In this document: piece by piece, positions 19,619 to 21,609 of the stretch | How positions within the stretch are numbered: the first letter of the stretch is position 1 | How the letters are laid out: every line of letters starts with the position of its first letter | NCBI GenBank assembly: GCA_002305435.1 | Contig: DBQZ01000110.1 | Span: 1 to 21,609, forward strand | Reading direction: 5' to 3' | DNA: 21,609 nucleotides | DNA from: Clostridiales bacterium UBA1381 | Lineage (GTDB): Bacteria > Bacillota > Clostridia > UBA1381 | Program-made: the position numbers and the translations under genes | Notes under the pieces: model-generated | Told to the model about the DNA's origin: nothing | Seen by the model: the letters and a program-made list of their open reading frames with translations, nothing else | The model's database searches: none

Positions 19619-21609
19619 ATGGGATTTGCTCATTTGCACACGCATACGGAATACAGCCTGCTTGACGGGGCGGCGAAGATTAAAACCATAATCGAAAGAG
19701 TCAAGGAGCTGGGCATGGATGCCGTGGCGATAACCGACCACGGGGCGATGTACGGTGTCGTGGATTTTTACAGGGAAGCAAAGGCTGCCGGCATGCATCC
19801 GGTAATAGGCTGCGAGGTATACGTAGCCCCACGAAGCCGGTTTGACAAGGTGCATGGGATAGACAGCCGCAATTACCACCTTGTCCTTTTGGCGGAGAAT
19901 GATATAGGCTACAAAAACCTTATATATATGGTATCCATGGGTTTTACCGAGGGATTTTACTATAAGCCGAGGATAGACATGGAGCTTTTGCGGGAACACT
20001 CCGAGGGGCTTATCGCTCTGTCGGCGTGCATTGCCGGGGAAATACCGCAGGCGCTCTTAAACGGCGACTACGATGCGGCGTTAGCTGCCGGTAAAAGATT
20101 TGTGGAAATTTTAGGCAAGGACAACTTCTTTATAGAGATACAAGACCACGGCCTTCCCGAGCAGAAGCAGATAATCCCGCAGCTTGTGAAGCTGTCTAAG
20201 GAGCTTGGAGTCGGTCTGGTGGCAACGAACGACATCCATTACGCTCGCCGTGAGGACGCAAAGTATCAGGATGTCCTGATGTGCATACAGATGGAAACGA
20301 ATGTCGATGACCCGGACAGGATGCGCTTTGAAACGGAGGAGTTTTATATAAAATCTCCGCAGGAGATGCAGGCGCTTTTCCCCTCATATCCGGAGGCGAT
20401 AGAAAACACGGAAAAAATAGCAAAGCGCTGCTGTGTGGATTTCGACTTTTCAAGCCGGCATCTGCCCTCGTACGATGTGCCGGACGGGATGAGCGGCAGC
20501 GAGTATTTGAGAAAGCTCTGCTTTTCGGGGCTTGAGAAGAAGTATGAAAACCCCTCAGATGAGCTTAAAGAGCGGCTCTCCTACGAGCTGGGCGTTATAG
20601 AGAGCATGGGCTTTGTCGATTATTTCCTTATAGTATGGGATTTTATCCATTACGCCAAAACGCACGGGGTTGCGGTGGGGCCTGGAAGAGGAAGCGCCGC
20701 CGGCAGCCTTACGGCATACTGCCTTGATATAACGACGATAGACCCGATACGGTACGGGCTGATATTCGAGCGGTTTTTAAATCCGGAGCGTGTAAGTATG
20801 CCCGATATAGATACCGACTTTGACCCCGAGGGGCGGCAGAAGGTCATAGATTATGTCGTTGAAAAATACGGGGCAGAGCAGGTGGCGCAGATAATAACCT
20901 TCGGTACGATGAAGGCAAGGCTTGCCGTGCGTGATGTCGGCCGTGCGCTGAACATCTCCTACGGCGAGGTTGACAGGATAGCAAAGCTTATACCGAACCA
21001 GCTGGGGATTACGATAGACGAGGCTCTTGATATAAATCCGGAGCTTATGAACCGCTACAGTACTGAGCCGCAGGTGAGGAAGCTCATAGACACCTCAAAG
21101 GCGCTTGAGGGCTTGGCACGCCATTCCGGCACCCATGCGGCGGGAGTCGTGATAACGAAAGAGCCTATAGTAAACTACGTCCCCTTAAGGACTCAGGATG
21201 ACGTTATAATAACGCAGTTCCCGAAAGATACGGTCGAGAGTCTGGGGCTTTTGAAGATGGACTTTCTGGGGCTTAAGAACTTAGCGGTTATAGAGGATGC
21301 CCTCGACATAATAGAAAAACGCACAGGAAAACGCATAGATATTGACAAGATAAGCTACGAGGAGAAAAAGGTCTTTGACCTTATTTCATCCGGAAATACC
21401 GATGGGGTGTTCCAGGTCGAGAGCGCCGGCATGAAAGCGTTTATGCAGGAGCTGCGGCCGGACAGCATAGAGGATATTATCGCCGGTATAGCCCTCTACC
21501 GTCCGGGGCCGATGGACTCCATACCACGGTACGTGCATAATAAGAATCATCCCGAGGATGTGCGCTATAAGCACCCTCTGCTTGAGCCGATACTTGGAGT
21601 TACCTACGG
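19619..21609 (+). CDS. dnaE: DNA polymerase III alpha subunit, DnaE (5' part)
   Basis: The gene starts with an ATG at 19619 behind AAAGGAG and is open to the window end, giving the first 663 residues of a polymerase that usually exceeds 1,100. The N-terminal PHP domain keeps H5, H7, D16, D40-H41, E66, H87, a cysteine in ALSACIAGE and the NDIHY pair. The palm has PGRGSAAGSLTAYC, the catalytic PDIDTDF with D396 and D398, and KMDFLGLKNL with the third aspartate D548. It is the DnaE type, not PolC, since no 3'-5' exonuclease domain splits the PHP region. In Bacillota, DnaE is usually the second replicase beside PolC. It follows whiA by 20 bases. Confidence 0.97.
   Translation, partial: MGFAHLHTHTEYSLLDGAAKIKTIIERVKELGMDAVAITDHGAMYGVVDFYREAKAAGMHPVIGCEVYVAPRSRFDKVHGIDSRNYHLVLLAENDIGYKNLIYMVSMGFTEGFYYKPRIDMELLREHSEGLIALSACIAGEIPQALLNGDYDAALAAGKRFVEILGKDNFFIEIQDHGLPEQKQIIPQLVKLSKELGVGLVATNDIHYARREDAKYQDVLMCIQMETNVDDPDRMRFETEEFYIKSPQEMQALFPSYPEAIENTEKIAKRCCVDFDFSSRHLPSYDVPDGMSGSEYLRKLCFSGLEKKYENPSDELKERLSYELGVIESMGFVDYFLIVWDFIHYAKTHGVAVGPGRGSAAGSLTAYCLDITTIDPIRYGLIFERFLNPERVSMPDIDTDFDPEGRQKVIDYVVEKYGAEQVAQIITFGTMKARLAVRDVGRALNISYGEVDRIAKLIPNQLGITIDEALDINPELMNRYSTEPQVRKLIDTSKALEGLARHSGTHAAGVVITKEPIVNYVPLRTQDDVIITQFPKDTVESLGLLKMDFLGLKNLAVIEDALDIIEKRTGKRIDIDKISYEEKKVFDLISSGNTDGVFQVESAGMKAFMQELRPDSIEDIIAGIALYRPGPMDSIPRYVHNKNHPEDVRYKHPLLEPILGVTY

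Noticed and set aside
19298..19999. Minus-strand frame of 233 codons
   Set aside because: It crosses the whiA end and dnaE start antisense to both, with no protein-like features.
1..21609. Mobile elements, CRISPR, tRNA or rRNA genes, defence systems
   Set aside because: No transposase, integrase, repeat-spacer array, tRNA-like cloverleaf, rRNA segment or defence-type gene was seen; the genes are conserved core functions with no sign of recent insertion.

Overview
The window is an ordinary-looking chromosomal core segment of a low-to-mid-GC Gram-positive bacterium of the Bacillota, most likely class Clostridia (perhaps the Oscillospiraceae/Ruminococcaceae side). This rests on the HprK, RapZ, YvcK and WhiA set, a YveK/CpsD-type tyrosine-kinase pair, a WalJ-RlmH pair, a zinc-ribbon L28, strong AGGAGG-type ribosome binding sites and seven sigma-A-like promoters, all with 17-bp spacers. 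The family or genus is inference. No rRNA, tRNA, CRISPR array, insertion sequence or prophage gene was seen.

Layout. 1-267 (+): end of a cyclophilin gene. 324-3710 (-): typA, then a two-gene tyrosine-kinase unit (YveK-like adaptor and CpsD-like kinase) with its own promoter. 3919-4746 (-): a PF06541 membrane protein with a long coiled-coil tail. 4821-8051 (-): the branched-chain amino acid operon ilvB-ilvN-ilvC. 8052-8466: a divergent regulatory region. 8467-10762 (+): a polar-amino-acid-type ABC importer in the order permease, ATPase, lipoprotein. 10819-13350 (-): murA-walJ-rlmH. 13587-13775 (-): rpmB. 14044-21609 (+): hprK, a PHP phosphatase, murB, rapZ, yvcK, whiA and the first two thirds of dnaE, all closely spaced and probably an operon.

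How the parts fit. The ilv operon makes the common steps of valine, leucine and isoleucine synthesis, and an amino-acid importer is transcribed away from it from a back-to-back promoter region with a GC-rich palindrome in the middle. The right-hand cluster joins carbon-status sensing (HprK), peptidoglycan precursor synthesis (MurB, with MurA on the other strand), the RapZ/YvcK regulators of cell-wall and carbon metabolism, the WhiA division regulator and the replicative polymerase, so it is a growth-control neighbourhood.

No clear new biological system was found. The points most worth a second look are small: the divergent ilv/transporter control region, a terminator-like hairpin against the transporter ribosome binding site, the tyrosine-kinase pair without polysaccharide genes beside it, the poorly understood PF06541 coiled-coil protein, and several operator-like palindromes next to promoters. 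Several starts were moved from the longest open frame (murA, rapZ, whiA, the ABC permease) on ribosome-binding-site and family grounds.
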